The position numbers and the translations under genes were made by a program. From positions 14,700,501-14,764,500 of the forward strand of contig OZ038528.1 in the NCBI GenBank assembly GCA_964036665.1: DNA of 64,000 nt. Reading direction: 5' to 3'. The first letter of the stretch is position 1, and every line of letters begins with the position of its first letter. The notes under the pieces were generated by a model. It saw only the letters and a program-made list of their open reading frames with translations. It was not told the origin of the DNA and did not search any database. Positions 34,271-47,720 of the stretch are shown here, piece by piece. The DNA comes from Gordius sp. MW1. Lineage: Eukaryota; Nematomorpha; Gordioida; Gordea; Gordiidae.

Positions 34271-35682
34271 GATCTACTCACAGTTTTTGATGTATGTGTG
34301 ATTATAATTTACTGAATCCACAACAGGTTGTGTCTCATCATTACTCAAAAACCCTATTAATATTAATTGGTTCATGCTGCATAATGCCGACTGCCAAGCG
34401 ATTAAAAATTTACTACAACAGGTTAAGTGTCAAGTTCGACAAACACCTGTAAAATATTAATGATCTCCAACGCATGTTATATCCTCTCCTCCTCCTCGCT
34501 GCATCTGTCACATTGTATTAATTATAAAACCCTTAATAATTAGTCACTTGGTAAGTTTCGTTAATTGTAAATTAATTTTTATTGTAGGCAAGAAATTGTT
34601 GAAGAAACAAAAACAAACACAGGGTTGTCGCTTTAAAAAAAGTGTAGTCATAGATTTATAAAATGGAGCGTGGCACAGAACTGTTATTTCGCTGTTTGTT
34701 ATCAAATGACGTGCTTGTATGTTGATTAAATCTAGAAACACTCACGTAAGGTGCAGTTTTAGAAAATTAATTGCTTCAACCGCCAGCAATCACGCGGAAA
34801 AGCATTTATTTTCTATATTTAGTTTAGTCTCATCCGCAAAAATGATATTTTCATATATATTTCTTTGCTATGTAGTGAAGTTATACCTTGAGAACCGTCC
34901 CCCTCTAAGTTTTATCGTTATTTTGATTTAGTTTATTTTTACGCCTTTTAAATTGAAATGTCTTTAATTTAAAATAAAATTAAATCAATTAAAACACTTT
35001 TTTAGCCATGTTATATAATTTTTAGACATTATTAGATGGCTGTTGAATACACTCAAATAAAGATTTAATTGCGGACTAAATGAATTAATACAACAAATAG
35101 ATTTTTGATTAAGAATTAAGACCAATTACTTTCATTTAATGTGCTAGTATTAATCATAAATAAATAAAAAATAATATATTATTTCTGAGCGATAAATTTA
35201 ATCCAAATTAAAAATGCAGAATAATATTTTTAGTCCATCGTACGTGTTAATCCTATTGTCACGTAGTTTGGTAAAATTGCTTAAAATACCTAAAAATTAA
35301 TACCCCCGAAAAAAGGGCAATATACGATAAACCGAAATGTCAGTATCTTTTCGATAAATAATAATCTAAATAAACCTATGTAAAAGAAGTGTTGTGACCG
35401 GTCCTTATTTTAATATAAATTAGATATTTATTATGTCTTGGCAAGGGGGTGGGTTGAGATGAAGAAAAGTTGTGATACGAATCACATTGCATGCAGGGAT
35501 CGGGATCGAGAGAGACTGTATGGAGGGGGAGAGAAATCAATACAAATTTTTTTAGGTTATCAACAAATTCCCCCCCCCCCCCAACCCATCTCATTTTCAT
35601 GCGAAGTAGGCGAATCTTTAGGATTAAACGATGCTGATTTTTAGTTGCGGAGAGAATATATAGTGTGATATTATTATCTTAA
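34271..35682. other. Unassigned AT-rich DNA
   Basis: No gene recognised. G-rich and C-rich runs occur near 35445 and 35570 but without the MITE termini. Confidence 0.35.
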
Positions 35683-35950
35683 GCAGTGGTGGGTTTTTTA
35701 ATGTAATACCGGATAGGGGTCAAAGTAGCAGAATGATGAAAAAGTAGCAGAAAAATATGACTTTTAGATAATCAATTATTAGAATTAAATCTCAAATTGG
35801 GAGGGAATTTGATGTGCATCTAACCCTAACCTAAAACGCTGACCTAAAACACTAACCCTAACCCTCCTGACCAATCTTGATCTTGATGAGTTCTGACCAA
35901 TTTGGCTGCTTTTTTTCTGCCACTTTGACCGGTTCCCGAAATACCAACCA
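35683..35950. mobile_element. Small inverted-repeat element with internal TAACCC words
   Basis: GGGGTCAAAGTAGCAG at the left (35715-35730) is the inverse of CTGCCACTTTGACCGG at the right (35918-35933). Inside are several CTAACCCTAA-like words. It is a non-coding terminal-repeat element rather than a telomeric stretch. Confidence 0.5.
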
Positions 35951-36479
35951 AATTATATAGATGCCCCTTTTGGGGAAATATTGATTAGATTTTAAACTGT
36001 TAATGTGATCCATGATTGAGATGAAATGGTTTGAAACCGCGAAATTTAAGCGATTTTGAACATGAAATTTATATCCATCATTGGCTTTAATGAGATTTTA
36101 AATTGATGGTGTAATTTTGATTGTTCTCTCACGACTGTGAACCTCACCAAAATCGTTTAAAATTTAATATGTGATACATTGTAACACAACAAGCTTCCCA
36201 TCTCCGATTCCCTTTCTGTCCTGTCTCCTTTGTGTTTTAGCCGAGCCGCAATTGATTTATTAATGTCCGTGCTGGGAATTAAAAAAAACTTAAATTCCTT
36301 TCTTTCGCCCCCCTCTCGTTCTTCAATTAAACCTAAAGTAATGGATTGTTTTCCCATTTACCACTCGGCCTATCACCATTTATTTTAGATGTTCATCAAT
36401 AAAGTGATTAGATTTAAAACTTGTAATTTTCGGCGCGTACCTTTGTATCGAGGTATATTAGATACAAAATATAATTGGA
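35951..36479. other. Unassigned DNA
   Basis: Nothing recognised. Confidence 0.35.
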
Positions 36480-36612
36480 CATGGGCGTAGCCAGAATTGG
36501 AATTTAGTGATTTTGGGAAGGGCAATATAATGACTTTTGAAAATTTTAGCCAAAATTTTTATTTAGAGGGGGGGGGCAGCCGCCCCTCCCTGGCCCCTTG
36601 GCTACGCCCATG
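36480..36612. mobile_element. hAT-type MITE, slightly aged
   Basis: Termini CATGGGCGTAGCCAG and TTGGCTACGCCCATG. Flanks TAATTGGA and TAGTGGGA match at six of eight positions. Confidence 0.8.
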
Positions 36613-37868
36613 TAGTGGGAACAGTCATAAAAGTATAGTTAGAGAGGGAAAAATAAAAAATATCAACATTTTAGCCCATATTTGTATTTAAAATGAAGGA
36701 TTTAGGGGAGAATGGTGGAAGCTGACCTAAAGCCTCTTAAAGTTTAAATTTACCCATAATTGATCTAAAATTCTTAACCAAAATCCAGCCTACTTAAAAT
36801 TTTTAAATTTAAATTAAGGCCCACAAATTCTAGCATAGTGTTAGTCTTTATGTTTTTATAAATTTTAAATTATGGACTTTTGATTTATAATAAGGATTTT
36901 TCCCACGTGACCAAAGATCACCGGCCGCGAAATTAAATTTTACTCAATTGGTGAAAATATCTTTTAGGTTGTACGGCCTATGACCTGTCTAACTGTTTTT
37001 GGGCCTTTAAAATTGTTTACATAACTTTAAAATAGACCCCAAACCATTTATATGGAAAACCCGCTATATAACATGTATCCAATACCGGGTATATTATTGA
37101 AAAAGATTGAAAAAATTTAAAGCTAAATGTATCTGTCTGCTCTCTAAAACCGAACTTAAAGTTTGTGGTGGCAAAAGATGACGACCCTTAAAAATTTACT
37201 TTTAACAAAAACAATTTTAGTAAAAGTTTTATTTATCAAATCAAAAGTTTATATAATTTTATTTTATTGATTCCTGAGCCTGCCTCAAATTGTCTAGTAT
37301 TTAAAATTGTAGATTTCTGTACAAAATTTTGCTCGAAGGCTTTGCCCTAAAAGGGTTTATCTAATCTAGTTAAAAATTAATCTATAAATTAAATTAAGTT
37401 TTAATCAAAAATTCGAAATTTTACAATGTCAATGATCTTAAAATTAAGGCGTCCTATATATTAATCAGTCCAGTTGTAATGGTAAACAACTCTTTGTGTA
37501 CCGTAAAAATTAAATGTTTTTCCCACTACTCTTCTATCTTCTATATGTAATATAATTTCGGGAGAGAAAATTGGCGATGATGTGAAGTCACTTAATGTAT
37601 GCAAAAATGCGTAGCTTTATGGATGTAATTTCGTGGCTCGAAAATTGATTTTGCTTTAATTTAATCAATATTAATTGTACACAACATTATATCGGTCGAT
37701 GGGAGCTATAAATTTGTCATTGCCTGAAAGAAAGATCATTTAATAAACAGGAACTTTTATGGTAATCTAAATATTAACATCACCAAATTTTAAGTTTCTT
37801 GGACTCAATAAGCAATCTCTTATAAGTTATTATAACCCTTTTCTACTTTTGACGTAAATAAATAAAGT
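36613..37868. other. Unassigned AT-rich DNA
   Basis: Nothing recognised. Confidence 0.35.
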
Positions 37869-38041
37869 CATGGGCTTAGCTAGCATTGGGATTAGTAAGG
37901 GGCAATGATGATACAGGGAGAGGCAAAATGATAATTTTTTGAATTTTCGCCATAATTTTAATAAATGCCAACAAATTTTGATTAGAGGGGCAGCCGACCC
38001 TCTCTGCCCCCCCCCTCTTACTTCGCTACGCTACGCCCATG
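37869..38041. mobile_element. hAT-type MITE
   Basis: Termini CATGGGCTTAGCTAGC and GCTACGCTACGCCCATG; flanks AATAAAGT and AATAAAAT match at seven of eight positions. Confidence 0.8.
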
Positions 38042-39522
38042 AATAAAATTATCAACAAAATGACTTCAATTGCCTATTTCTGAAAACTTCTGAACTTAGC
38101 TCTAGTAAATACTATCTTTTTTTTAAATTCAATTAAAAAAGTGTTGTTTAATAGCAAATTCTTTTAATTGAAGTAAAAAATTTAACTTTCATTCATATTT
38201 GCTAAGTCAATGAATTCAAATAGTGTTATTTTAGACTATGAAAAGATATTAGTTTTAAAGGAAAATGTTAATTATATTTAGTATATTTTACCCATCACAC
38301 TATTCTCGAAAGTTAAAAGCTTGGATGGAAAGCACTGCTGGTTAAAACGGATCTAGTTCCTTGATCTTTGCTTATTTCTTTCATTCCACTTATACACGTG
38401 CATTCAATTTCCCATGACTTTCTAGGGTTTTCTGTGTTCCTTTGAAGCCAAGGCCTCATTAAAATAATGCGTTCTCGAGCAGCATATTTGGGGCAGCTGC
38501 CTCTCGTTGCTTTTTCTTACCTCTAATGTATACCTTTATACGATTACGGAGAAATCCTATTATTCTGAAAGGGGTTGTATGATGGCTTAATTCGATAATA
38601 ACGGGTTTTGAGTTAAAATTAACTCATATTATAATATAAAAGAGGTTGTATTTAAACAATAAAAAGTTGATTTTTCTAGCAAAAATTTTAGTAATAATTC
38701 TGTTGACCGAGTTATTAGATACTTCAATAAAATTGAGACTAATACGAATATACAGATCACTCTATAACATTTTAAATGGATTTGAACAAATATTTCAGGG
38801 CCATTTCGCCAACAAGTTTTTATAGAGTTCGTTCCATTTGGACATATATTTTTTCGAAAGTTACCTTGAAAAGTCGAAACATATGTTGATAAGAGTTTGG
38901 CCAATTTGACCAAAGCTTGCTGGGATCATTCGTTAACCTTGTTTATGACGTGATTATTATTAGGAATTTTACGAAAAAATAAGTTTCTTTCCTTAAAAAC
39001 CAATGATCGGAATAATATTTTAAAATTGGATGTATTTATTTTATCTTGACTGTCGTCAACTTGGTGAACAATTATTACAGGTTAAAAATTAGATTGTTCT
39101 TAAATGTCAAAATAATCTTTTGCGGATAAAAATGTATATAGCGCTAAACCAAAAGGAAGCAGTTATTGAAAATGAGGCAAATTGAGAAATATAATATTTT
39201 AATTATTGATGCAAATCAAATTAGAGTTTCCAAAAAACTTTGTAACAAAGTTTGAGCGTATAAAAAAAGTTTTGTCAATTAATCGATTACAAACTAATTT
39301 TCGCTAAAATGGTTATAAACCCTCAGAATTTGTATGTCCGAGAGTCAACGCATGTAGAATATGAGATTGTCATGCAGCAATATTATTATGACTTAAGTTT
39401 CAGAAACCCACCCTGGCTACACCCTTGAAGACATTTTATGATAAATATATTAATAACTCAAAATCGCTTTTTTACAAATTCAAAACAATATTCCATTTTT
39501 TTCCACTACCTTGACAAGTAGT
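38042..39522. other. Unassigned AT-rich DNA
   Basis: Nothing recognised; the longest frame (38629-38913, minus) has no family features. Confidence 0.35.
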
Positions 39523-39731
39523 GTTGTAAAAACGGCTGGGTTTTGTTTGGTCGACTTTTGGTGCAATCATTAATACTATCAGTCGAGTTGGTCTGTTCTT
39601 CAAATTTCGACTAAGCTTCAAGGTCGACTAAGAAAAAACAGACCACAACAAAACTTTTGATCTGTTTATGTTTAGTCGACTAAAACCCAAATTCTACCAA
39701 ACAAAACCCAACCCTTTTTACCTACTTGTCG
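39523..39731. mobile_element. Inverted-repeat element (GGTTTTGTTTGGT family)
   Basis: Left GGCTGGGTTTTGTTTGGT is the inverse of right ACCAAACAAAACCCAACC, and the pairing extends outwards to CAAGTAG and CTACTTG. GTCGAC words recur inside. Non-coding, about 209 bp. Confidence 0.65.
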
Positions 39732-39961
39732 TCGTCACACGTTCATTTAATTGTTTGTGGAGATTAATATTTTTTCCATTCTTGATTTTCTCCTCTCATA
39801 GCTAACATTTTTTAAAAAAAGTATATAAAACCCATATTATAACCTTAAATGATAAGTATTGTTTATCATAACACATCAATATCTCATGCCATTTTTGATT
39901 AAATTTTTCAGTTAACCCAAGCACAAAAATCAATTATTTTGTCACGATAAAGTTAGCCCGA

Positions 39962-40238
39962 TAGGCGCGTAGCCAGGATTTTCTCAAGGGGGAAGAAAAT
40001 TCAAAAAATTTTTGCGACACTTTTCTTTATAATGTAACAAAAGTAAACTTCGCGTACAATATATGCGAAACTTCAAGGTGCTATATAACCAGCTTTGGAA
40101 ATCTCTTCTCCTCATTAATCAGAGCATTTACTACCGATTTTATACCTTAAAAAAGGACATGGACCTTCAAAAAAATTTTCAAATTTTGGTCAAGGGGGCA
40201 GAAAATTCCCCCTTTCTGCCCCCTTGGCTACGCGCCTG
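39962..40238. mobile_element. hAT-type MITE with perfect 8-bp target duplication
   Basis: Termini TAGGCGCGTAGCCAGG and TTGGCTACGCGCCTG; TAGCCCGA at 39954-39961 and 40239-40246. 277 bp; shares the CGCGCC terminal variant with the 14602 copy. Confidence 0.85.
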
Positions 40239-41827
40239 TAGCCCGAACATCTAAAAATTTCGCGTTCAAAGCACATAAGTGGTCAGGATTTGTATAAAGG
40301 GTGGCGGAAAAAATTTGAAAATGATTTGGGGAGGGACAAAATGTAGATTTTTGGGTGGTGGGGGACAGCTGCCCACCCCCTGTTCAATGTTAAACAGTGT
40401 CCATTTTTAATTTCAAGTCTTTATGTATCTTATGTACCATTTTCAACTAATAAAAGTATCTATAAAATGTGAAAAACATGTTTGCCACAAAACTCCATTT
40501 TTTTCAATGCAAGAATCATATAATATTATACCTGCGTTTATATCTGTTAATAAATAATATAGGCTAAGTAATATCACTCTTAACTGATTTGAGCTTTACC
40601 AAATTTGCAACGAATTTAATTTGTGAATCTGAGTTTATAAATTGTTAGTACAAACCTAATTTCTTTTTTAGATACTCTTTTAAATCAATATATTATATTA
40701 TTAAAATTTTTGTGTATGGTCGTGGTTTTACCACTAAATCCTGCAGACTAATCCATACGAAAATTGAAAAATTTATCTCGAAACAATCGATAGCAAAATG
40801 AATGAAAAAGGAAAGGAGCCATGATGCTGTATGTGGGACTGCAACAAAATTATTAATAAATATGTTAATTAAAATGCCCTAATCTGTAGGAGGTATCGAG
40901 GGAGTGGGAAAAAATGAAGAATGATGGAAGATTAAATTTCTTGATATACTCAGCAGAGTGAAAATTTTCTTCTCCAATTTAATAGCTATATTTTGACAAA
41001 TTTACTAAAATTTGATGTTTTATCGAAAGCTAATCAATCATGCTGTGTGTATAACGCTATTTTGAAGCGAGGCGGGGATTTTAATTTAAATTACAACGTA
41101 GTACCGAAAAGCTTAATTCAAATTGCGTTAAAAAATGTACAACAAAAGATTACATAACTAAAGGATTCCAAGAGTATTTATTACTCTTCGATGTAACCCA
41201 CGCACCGTTGTTTTTTAATTAAGTTATGATTGTAACGTATTGTAGAATCCCAGTTTTAGTGGTGATCCAGGTTTATAAATCCTCATTTTATAAGCTGATA
41301 GCATAGCGAGACAGTCAATAAATTTGCTAGGGGGATGCGCTATGTTTATATGTTCGCTTCGGTCATTCAATCACAAATTTTTGAGTGTACACACAAAGAA
41401 AAGCTAAGAGTAAAATATTTTTTTTTGTATAAGGTAGCCTCGCCACATTCACTCACTCACTCAGTCACTACACATAAAATTGCCGTTTATAAAAATTCAT
41501 TTAAATGCGCATAAATTAATCATAAATAAAAGCATCGTAAACCGCAAGTGGGATCAGCAGCAACAATATACTGTTAGGCTGATGGTCTCCTCGGTTGTTA
41601 GCTTTAGCTAGCAGCTATTCAATTTAGGTACGTCGTGTTGTGGTGATAGAGCTGGCTAGAGGCCCCCAATAAATTTGTCAACCATATTGAATAAACGCGG
41701 AGACTTCTCGTTCGCGTCTATATAATTATAAAAGACACCAATTTACATTTTTATTGAGTCCCTGCCGATGTTATTTGACATGCTAAATGGCATTTTAATT
41801 AGAGAGAATTAGTAAAGACTATAGGAA
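40239..41827. other. Unassigned DNA with a MITE relic
   Basis: At 40280-40390 there is an end-less relic of the G/C-tract family (GGGGAGGGACAAAATG, GACAGCTGCCCACCC). A small (CACT)n stretch lies near 41450. No gene. Confidence 0.4.
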
Positions 41828-41908
41828 CATGGGCGTAGCCAGGATTTAATTAGAGGGGGGCAATAATGATTTAGGGAGGGACGAAATAATTTTTGAATTT
41901 TAGCAATA
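41828..41908. mobile_element. hAT-type MITE left half, interrupted by a TA-target element
   Basis: CATGGGCGTAGCCAGGATT, then the G tract and GGGACGAAATAATTTTTG. It stops exactly where the 41909-42242 element begins; C-rich remnants after 42243 may be the other half. Confidence 0.65.
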
Positions 41909-42242
41909 CAGTCGAAACTTCTTAATCGCAAATCGGATTATCGCGAAAATCTTTTAATCGCGAAGTGAACCGCCATTTTGTTTTTGTTAAAACGATAATA
42001 TTAACGAAAACATCGTTTATTGACAAATCGCTTAATAGTACAATATCGGATATTCACAAACATTTTCGAGTCCTTAAATCAACCAGATAATTATATAAAT
42101 TATCGTTTTATTGCGAAGCGTAGGAAATAAATGTTTAATATAATGTACATATACTTTTATTTCCATCGTTTAATCGCGAAATATCGGTTAATCGCGAACT
42201 TTTCCTCAGGCCCTAGGCTTTGCAATTATACGGTTTTGACTG
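41909..42242. mobile_element. Pogo/Tigger-like MITE
   Basis: Ends CAGTCGAAACTTC and CGGTTTTGACTG, inverted, flanked by TA on both sides. Both subterminal regions carry TTAATCGCGAA words in opposite orientation, candidate transposase-binding repeats. The TA target and CAG(T)-type ends fit pogo-like elements; no transposase is present. Confidence 0.7.
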
Positions 42243-44570
42243 TAATTCCTTTTCCGCCCTCCTTCCTCATTAAACTGTACAATTTAAAACCATTTTTATC
42301 GTGTCCAATTTTAGAATGTATTTTTATTTAACACAAAAAACGTATATACAGTTGAGCATGAAAAATTAAAAAAATTATTAATGAAAATTCACAAAAAAAT
42401 GACAGGGGTTTGCGCATGCTAAAAAATTATTTAGGGTTGGTGTCGGGCTTAAACAATATGAAAAACACATTTCGGACCTTAGTGAAACCACAATAAATTT
42501 TTTAATTAATTACTAAATTAAATTATCAAAAATTAATGACGTGATAAGCTCACAGTGTTGTCACATAATTTGTTTGAGAGTTAATTTTATCTAAGTTCTC
42601 AACTTCCGGCGCCATTGATTTTTGAGAATTTCATATAATAATTTTATTTAAATATATTTATATACTGTTAATTCCGTAAATTTTATGTATCGTAGTCCTT
42701 TACTTAAGTAATCATTTGAATTAATAAGTTTTCTTATATTTTAAAATTAAAATGCATTTAAATATCGATGTGAAACTTTGTCCTACATTTTTCTTTTAAT
42801 GTTTGTAGCACAAAATTTACATGACACCAGAATAAAAAGATTCAATTCCGTACAGAAATTTCCAAAATCGAACCAAAACTACCTTCGAAGTGAGGTAAAA
42901 TAATAAATCAAAGTGCCGTATAATTAATTATTCTAAAAATTGTAGGTTTGCCTGTTTATCTTAACACATTCAGCAAATATTCAAATATATAATATATTTC
43001 AATATCCAATTTTTAATCTTGATGCACATTGTAAAAAAGTTTATCTTTATTACCATATTTGGATTAAATTACCTTAACAAGATAAGTATTTTTCATATCA
43101 TTTATTTGCGAAGAAGCGAAAATTAATAAAGGCTAACGAACTTGAACGTGTCAAAATGAGGTTTTTTATATTCGTAAAAGTAAAGTGCATTTTGGCAACA
43201 TTTTAATTGCTAAGCCATCGATCCAAAATATAGCGCTTTAAAACTTAAGATAAAAACACTATGTAATGACTTGTCTTAAATGGCGTCATCTTTAAACGGA
43301 GATTCAGATAACACATATATGAAAACTGCGTACTACAGCTAAATTTAATTAAGTACAGCTCGTATAATCTCTGTGCTCAATTAATTCCTTAAGGGATTTG
43401 ATAAATCAGGCTAAACACTAATGGAAAAATGGGTAAACTAGGCTCTCATATTAAGCTTGTGTTCTCTTTTTTACACATTTGGGCATTGTTTTTAATAAAG
43501 TTCTTGAAATTCTTATAAAGTTCTTAATGTAATGCAGTAACTTAGATAGCGTAGGGCGAAATGATCTATGCCCATATTTATTAAAAATATTATTACTTTT
43601 TTACAAAGGCAAGATGGATATTAGCGTTTAAAGAACCATTTATACCTTCTTTTTATAATTCACAGTTTAATCTATAAAAATTTATTTCACAGATGCACTT
43701 ATGGTCTACAACCGATATATTGGATGAATTTAACGTTCCGATATAGATTTCTTCAACCAATTTTTAACACGTAATAATATTATGGCCTTGAATATTATTA
43801 GAATGCATATCATTAATTGCTAACTGTTTTGATTTTTATTTAGGGACCTACTCGAAAAGTCATACGGAAAAGATTCCTTCCGCTAATTTGAACACGTGCT
43901 TAACGAATAAAGTAGATAAAATTGATTTTTTGCATGCAGTCTATATAGTTTATATGTTATTGACAATTGACTTTAAAATTAATATAAGTAAACACGTAGC
44001 ACTAGATGGACCAGACTATGGACCAATTGACATTCTCTTTGCTGAAAAATTGAAACCATTTTTTACAAATCCAATTATATGAATAACCATTATATACAGT
44101 GGTGAGATTCTTTCATAATATTAAATCAACAATAAAATACAAAATTTTCACAAGCTCCCACTAGTCGAGTTTTTAGGCCATTCTGAAACCTGGACTTTAA
44201 TAGACACCGGCAAAATGATGATTTTTTCAGATTTAAATAAGAATTAAAACCATATTTAGGAATTTTGGAAGGATTAGAGCGGCTGCCTTTCAACCTCCCC
44301 ATAAGGTCTGCCTAGTATAATTTATAATTCCTATTAATCAAATTTATAACTTCAAACTAACAAGATTTTTAAGCTTCAGTATACTTGGCCTATCTTCGAA
44401 GTTAGTATCCATTACATCAATTACGCATTTTGTTTCCCGCAAACATGTCAAAAATACAGTTACATACACTTTATAACTTTCTTCATATTTTGCGAACACG
44501 TATTAAATACCATTACTATGCTCGCTAGTTTGTATTATTATTTGACAGATTTTAATACTCGACCTAGCCC
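42243..44570. other. Unassigned DNA with a weak exon candidate
   Basis: Between TTTGTAG (ends 42809) and GAG/GTAAAA (near 42894) lies an open stretch reading AQNLHDTRIKRFNSV and FPKSNQNYLRSE, and the next AG/GTTTGC near 42946 opens another 44 codons. I do not recognise the protein, and a chance match to splice sites is quite possible. A degenerate G/C-tract MITE lies at 44165-44315. Confidence 0.2.
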
Positions 44571-45483
44571 TAGAGACCTGCAAAATGAAATTTTTTCTGT
44601 CCGAACCCGGCCCGAGTCCGACTTCTCCATTTTTATTTTGCCCGAGCCCAAAAGACTTTTCGTTTTGGCCCGACCCGAGTTCGGCCGATTTTCTATAGAA
44701 AGCTACATTTTCATGTTTGAAACTTATTTCACCATCTAAATATAAAATGCAGTAGATTGTTATTACTCGTAATTTACAACTAGGATAAGTTTAAAATATA
44801 TAAATTCATTTTCACTCGTTACAATTTATTTATCTAATAATTTGAAACTAAATATATAACTTTAAAAAATGTATTTTAACAGTTCCATAAAAAACTTTTT
44901 CAATTATTTACCTATCTTATTTCTAAAGTTCTAACAGCTAATATGTATATATTAGAAATTAGATAATAAATTGCGGGTGTGTGATAATAATCAGAAATTA
45001 ATTATAACCCCTTTCAGGAGTGCCGCAATTAAATTAAAAGATTTCCCTAATTAGCGCCATCTATAGGCAATTTTAATTGAGACTAATTTGAGCAAATATC
45101 CCTATTAGTCTCTAATTAAAATTGCCTATAGGTGGCGCTAATTAGGGAAATCTTTTAATTTAATTGCGGCACTCCTGAAAGGGGTTATTATTAATTTCTG
45201 ATTAATAATATATATATATTTCAATTCTAAAATAAGATTTACAATTCAGGTCAGTTATATTATAATAGACAGGGGGTAAAAGCTGAATTTGGAAGCTATA
45301 TTATGTGCTCTGTGTAAAGATAATTATTTGATATCGAGTTGAGATTTTTTAAATCATATTTCATATTACTTCAATTCAAGCTAGGCTCGGGTTTCGGGTC
45401 GGGCCGCTTCATCAGACCAGAGCCCGAGCCCTGATTATTTAAAAAATTTTGCCAAAGCCGGCCCGACCTCGTGCAGGGCTCTA
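44571..45483. mobile_element. hAT-type non-autonomous element with central long hairpin
   Basis: Ends TAGAGACCTGC and GCAGGGCTCTA, flanked by CCTAGCCC (44563-44570) and CCTAACCC (45484-45491), seven of eight matching. Both subterminal zones are rich in CCCGAG / GGCCCGACC words. A long inverted repeat occupies the centre (44992-45200). Non-coding. Confidence 0.75.
44992..45200. repeat. Near-perfect 95-bp inverted repeat, 18-nt loop
   Basis: Left arm 44992-45086, right arm 45105-45200. Arm landmarks are CCCCTTTCAGGAGTGCCGC and its complement GCGGCACTCCTGAAAGGGG, then CGCCATCTATAGGC against GCCTATAGGTGGCG. Only a few mismatches or single-base gaps are visible. A transcript would form a long double-stranded hairpin. 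Confidence 0.9.
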
Positions 45484-47573
45484 CCTAACCCAATATGCTT
45501 TTGTTAACTCACCGTGTTTCAACCACACCTTATTTTTTTAATTTGAAAAACAAATTTCTAGTATTTTTAATTATCATTACTCTGGATTACGGATATCAAA
45601 TTTTTATTGGAGGGTGATTTCGTCTTAAATAAACTTTCCTAGATAATGTACTAGATGAACCCGGCAAACGTGGTTTTGCCATTTACCCGGATGTATTAAA
45701 TTATGTTGGAATTTTAGGGATGATAAAGCGGTTATTGAAGTAAAAATAAAATTTGATGTCTATATGTTCTACTTCTATTGTTCTATTTCCGTATACAGTG
45801 CAACGCGTACGAATACTCGAAAACTACTGGACCGATTTGGCTCGAACAAATCTTAAAACATGCTCCGGAGTGTCAGGAATAAACTGTGAAATTTTGAGCC
45901 AAATCGGTCTGGTAGTTTTCCAAAATTGGTGGCGGCATATATACACACACACACACACACATAGTGTCATTTTTATACATTAGATATTGTTTATAAAACG
46001 CAATTATATATTAAAACTAAAAATTACCATTATCTTATTATTTTTCTGCTATATTGATTGTCCAACTTAACTGGCGTTAAAAGTTATATGTGATATAAAC
46101 TATTTTGCATATGGCAAGCAGGTTGGCACAGACCCCTTTTCCAGTCGGATTACTCATATATACCCAGCTTAACCACTTTCATTATCCGATTTCTCCCTAA
46201 AAGGTTTATTTTCTGAAATCATAAAAATTTGTGGAACTAATTGACATTAATTTTTATGAAAGATAAAGCAAAAAAATAATTTTGTACTTATATCTCTTTA
46301 TATTTGAACACTATGTGATTTTGTGTGACCTTTATTATCGGGCACGTCAACACAACTAACAGGGCATTTGGGATTTTTATTTTGAGACAAAATACGCAAA
46401 GGTTTACGATCGAACATGGAATGCTAAATTGGACAAGACCTAGCAATTATATCAATGTGTATGTTCTAATTAACACTTTGCAAATTTATTGAGTTAATTC
46501 TTGTTATATAGAACATAACTTAATACAAGCACTCCTGATGCAAATGGCACGGGGTGTGCAAATCAATTGCATCATATTCAAATCTAATATTTGTATTGGA
46601 AACGGCTGTATGCTTAGATACGTTTGGTTCCTGAAGTAAAGCGATGTGAGATTTTTATTTAAGCTTTATATGCATATAATAGGCTCCTTTACCAAAGTAT
46701 ATTATCTAAAGCGTTATTACTATTACTAAAGGCTGACCCTATAATTGGCCCTAAGCGTGCCCTTAAAAAATTACATTGCTTGAGTTGCAGGGTGCCAGAC
46801 TCTTAATAAAAATCAAGATTCCATCGGGATATTAATAATTTTCCTTAATTATGCTTGGCGTTTAATATAAAATTGAGGTAAAGCATGTAGTGCTCGTAGT
46901 TCAAGATAGAATTGAGTAACCAAATCCATTATTTAGCGCAGGCAAAAATGCCTTGATTTAAGAATAGGTATAATTGAGTGGCATATATGCAGTTTCTTTA
47001 TGATATTACAAAAATTCGGGTGCTACCCCTTTTTTAACGACAAACGCTTGTTTGGAATTTTGTTACTTATTTTTAATTTTAGCATATAACAGCTTAAACT
47101 TTTCCCAAAAGCATTACTATCCAAAACGTGGAAATAAAGATACATTGGAGATTATTGCACTAATTAGTGTTAAAAGATGAGAAAACAAATCAAAGAAAAT
47201 TGCTACTGATTTATTATTTAAATATGTATAATTTGCCATCCTAAACAAATATTCCTCCTTCCAATCTTTGAGATCAATCCCAAAAACATTTATTTTGAAA
47301 GGAAAACCGTGACCATCAATATTATGCCCCTACCATATTAATTGTATCAAACTTGATGCCAACCGTGCACATCTTTTAACCTTATTTTGGTACCAAAATT
47401 TTTAGCACAAAAAAGGAAAATATTATGCATGCAAGTGCGGATGGCTTAAAAGATGGAATATTATGCTTTATGGTCCTGGTCACTATAAAGCATACTTTAT
47501 GAGGTATTGTATTAATATTCTGTAATATAACATCGTGTTCCTGGGGCGCGGAAGAAATAAAAAAGATTTCCGG
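45484..47573. other. Unassigned DNA with an inverted motif and (CA)n
   Basis: At 45826-45921 CTACTGGACCGATTTGGCT is mirrored by AGCCAAATCGGTCTGGTAG, followed by a (AC)n run at 45942-45961; this looks like a dispersed element but the ends are unclear. The rest shows nothing. Confidence 0.4.
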
Positions 47574-47720
47574 GCGGAACACGATTTATAAATATTTGAG
47601 GGAAGAATTCTTAGGAATTAATTGGGGGAATTTAAAGGAATTAAAATGAATCTAAAGAATAATTTGGGTAATGCCTCGGCGGTGGACAACAAGATTACAC
47701 GTCTCCACCGCCTTAATATA
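47574..47720. repeat. LTR-family fragment
   Basis: AGGAATTAATTGGGGGAA and the words around it (GGAAGAATTCTTAGG, TTTAAAGGAATT) match the outer part of the 19797 LTR. It then departs into CCTCGGCGGTGGAC and CTCCACCGCC, an inverted pair. Solo or truncated relic. Confidence 0.5.

Noticed and set aside
35820..35870. Interstitial telomere repeat (TAACCC-like words)
   Set aside because: Only a few irregular copies, placed inside an inverted-repeat element; not a run of exact telomeric units.
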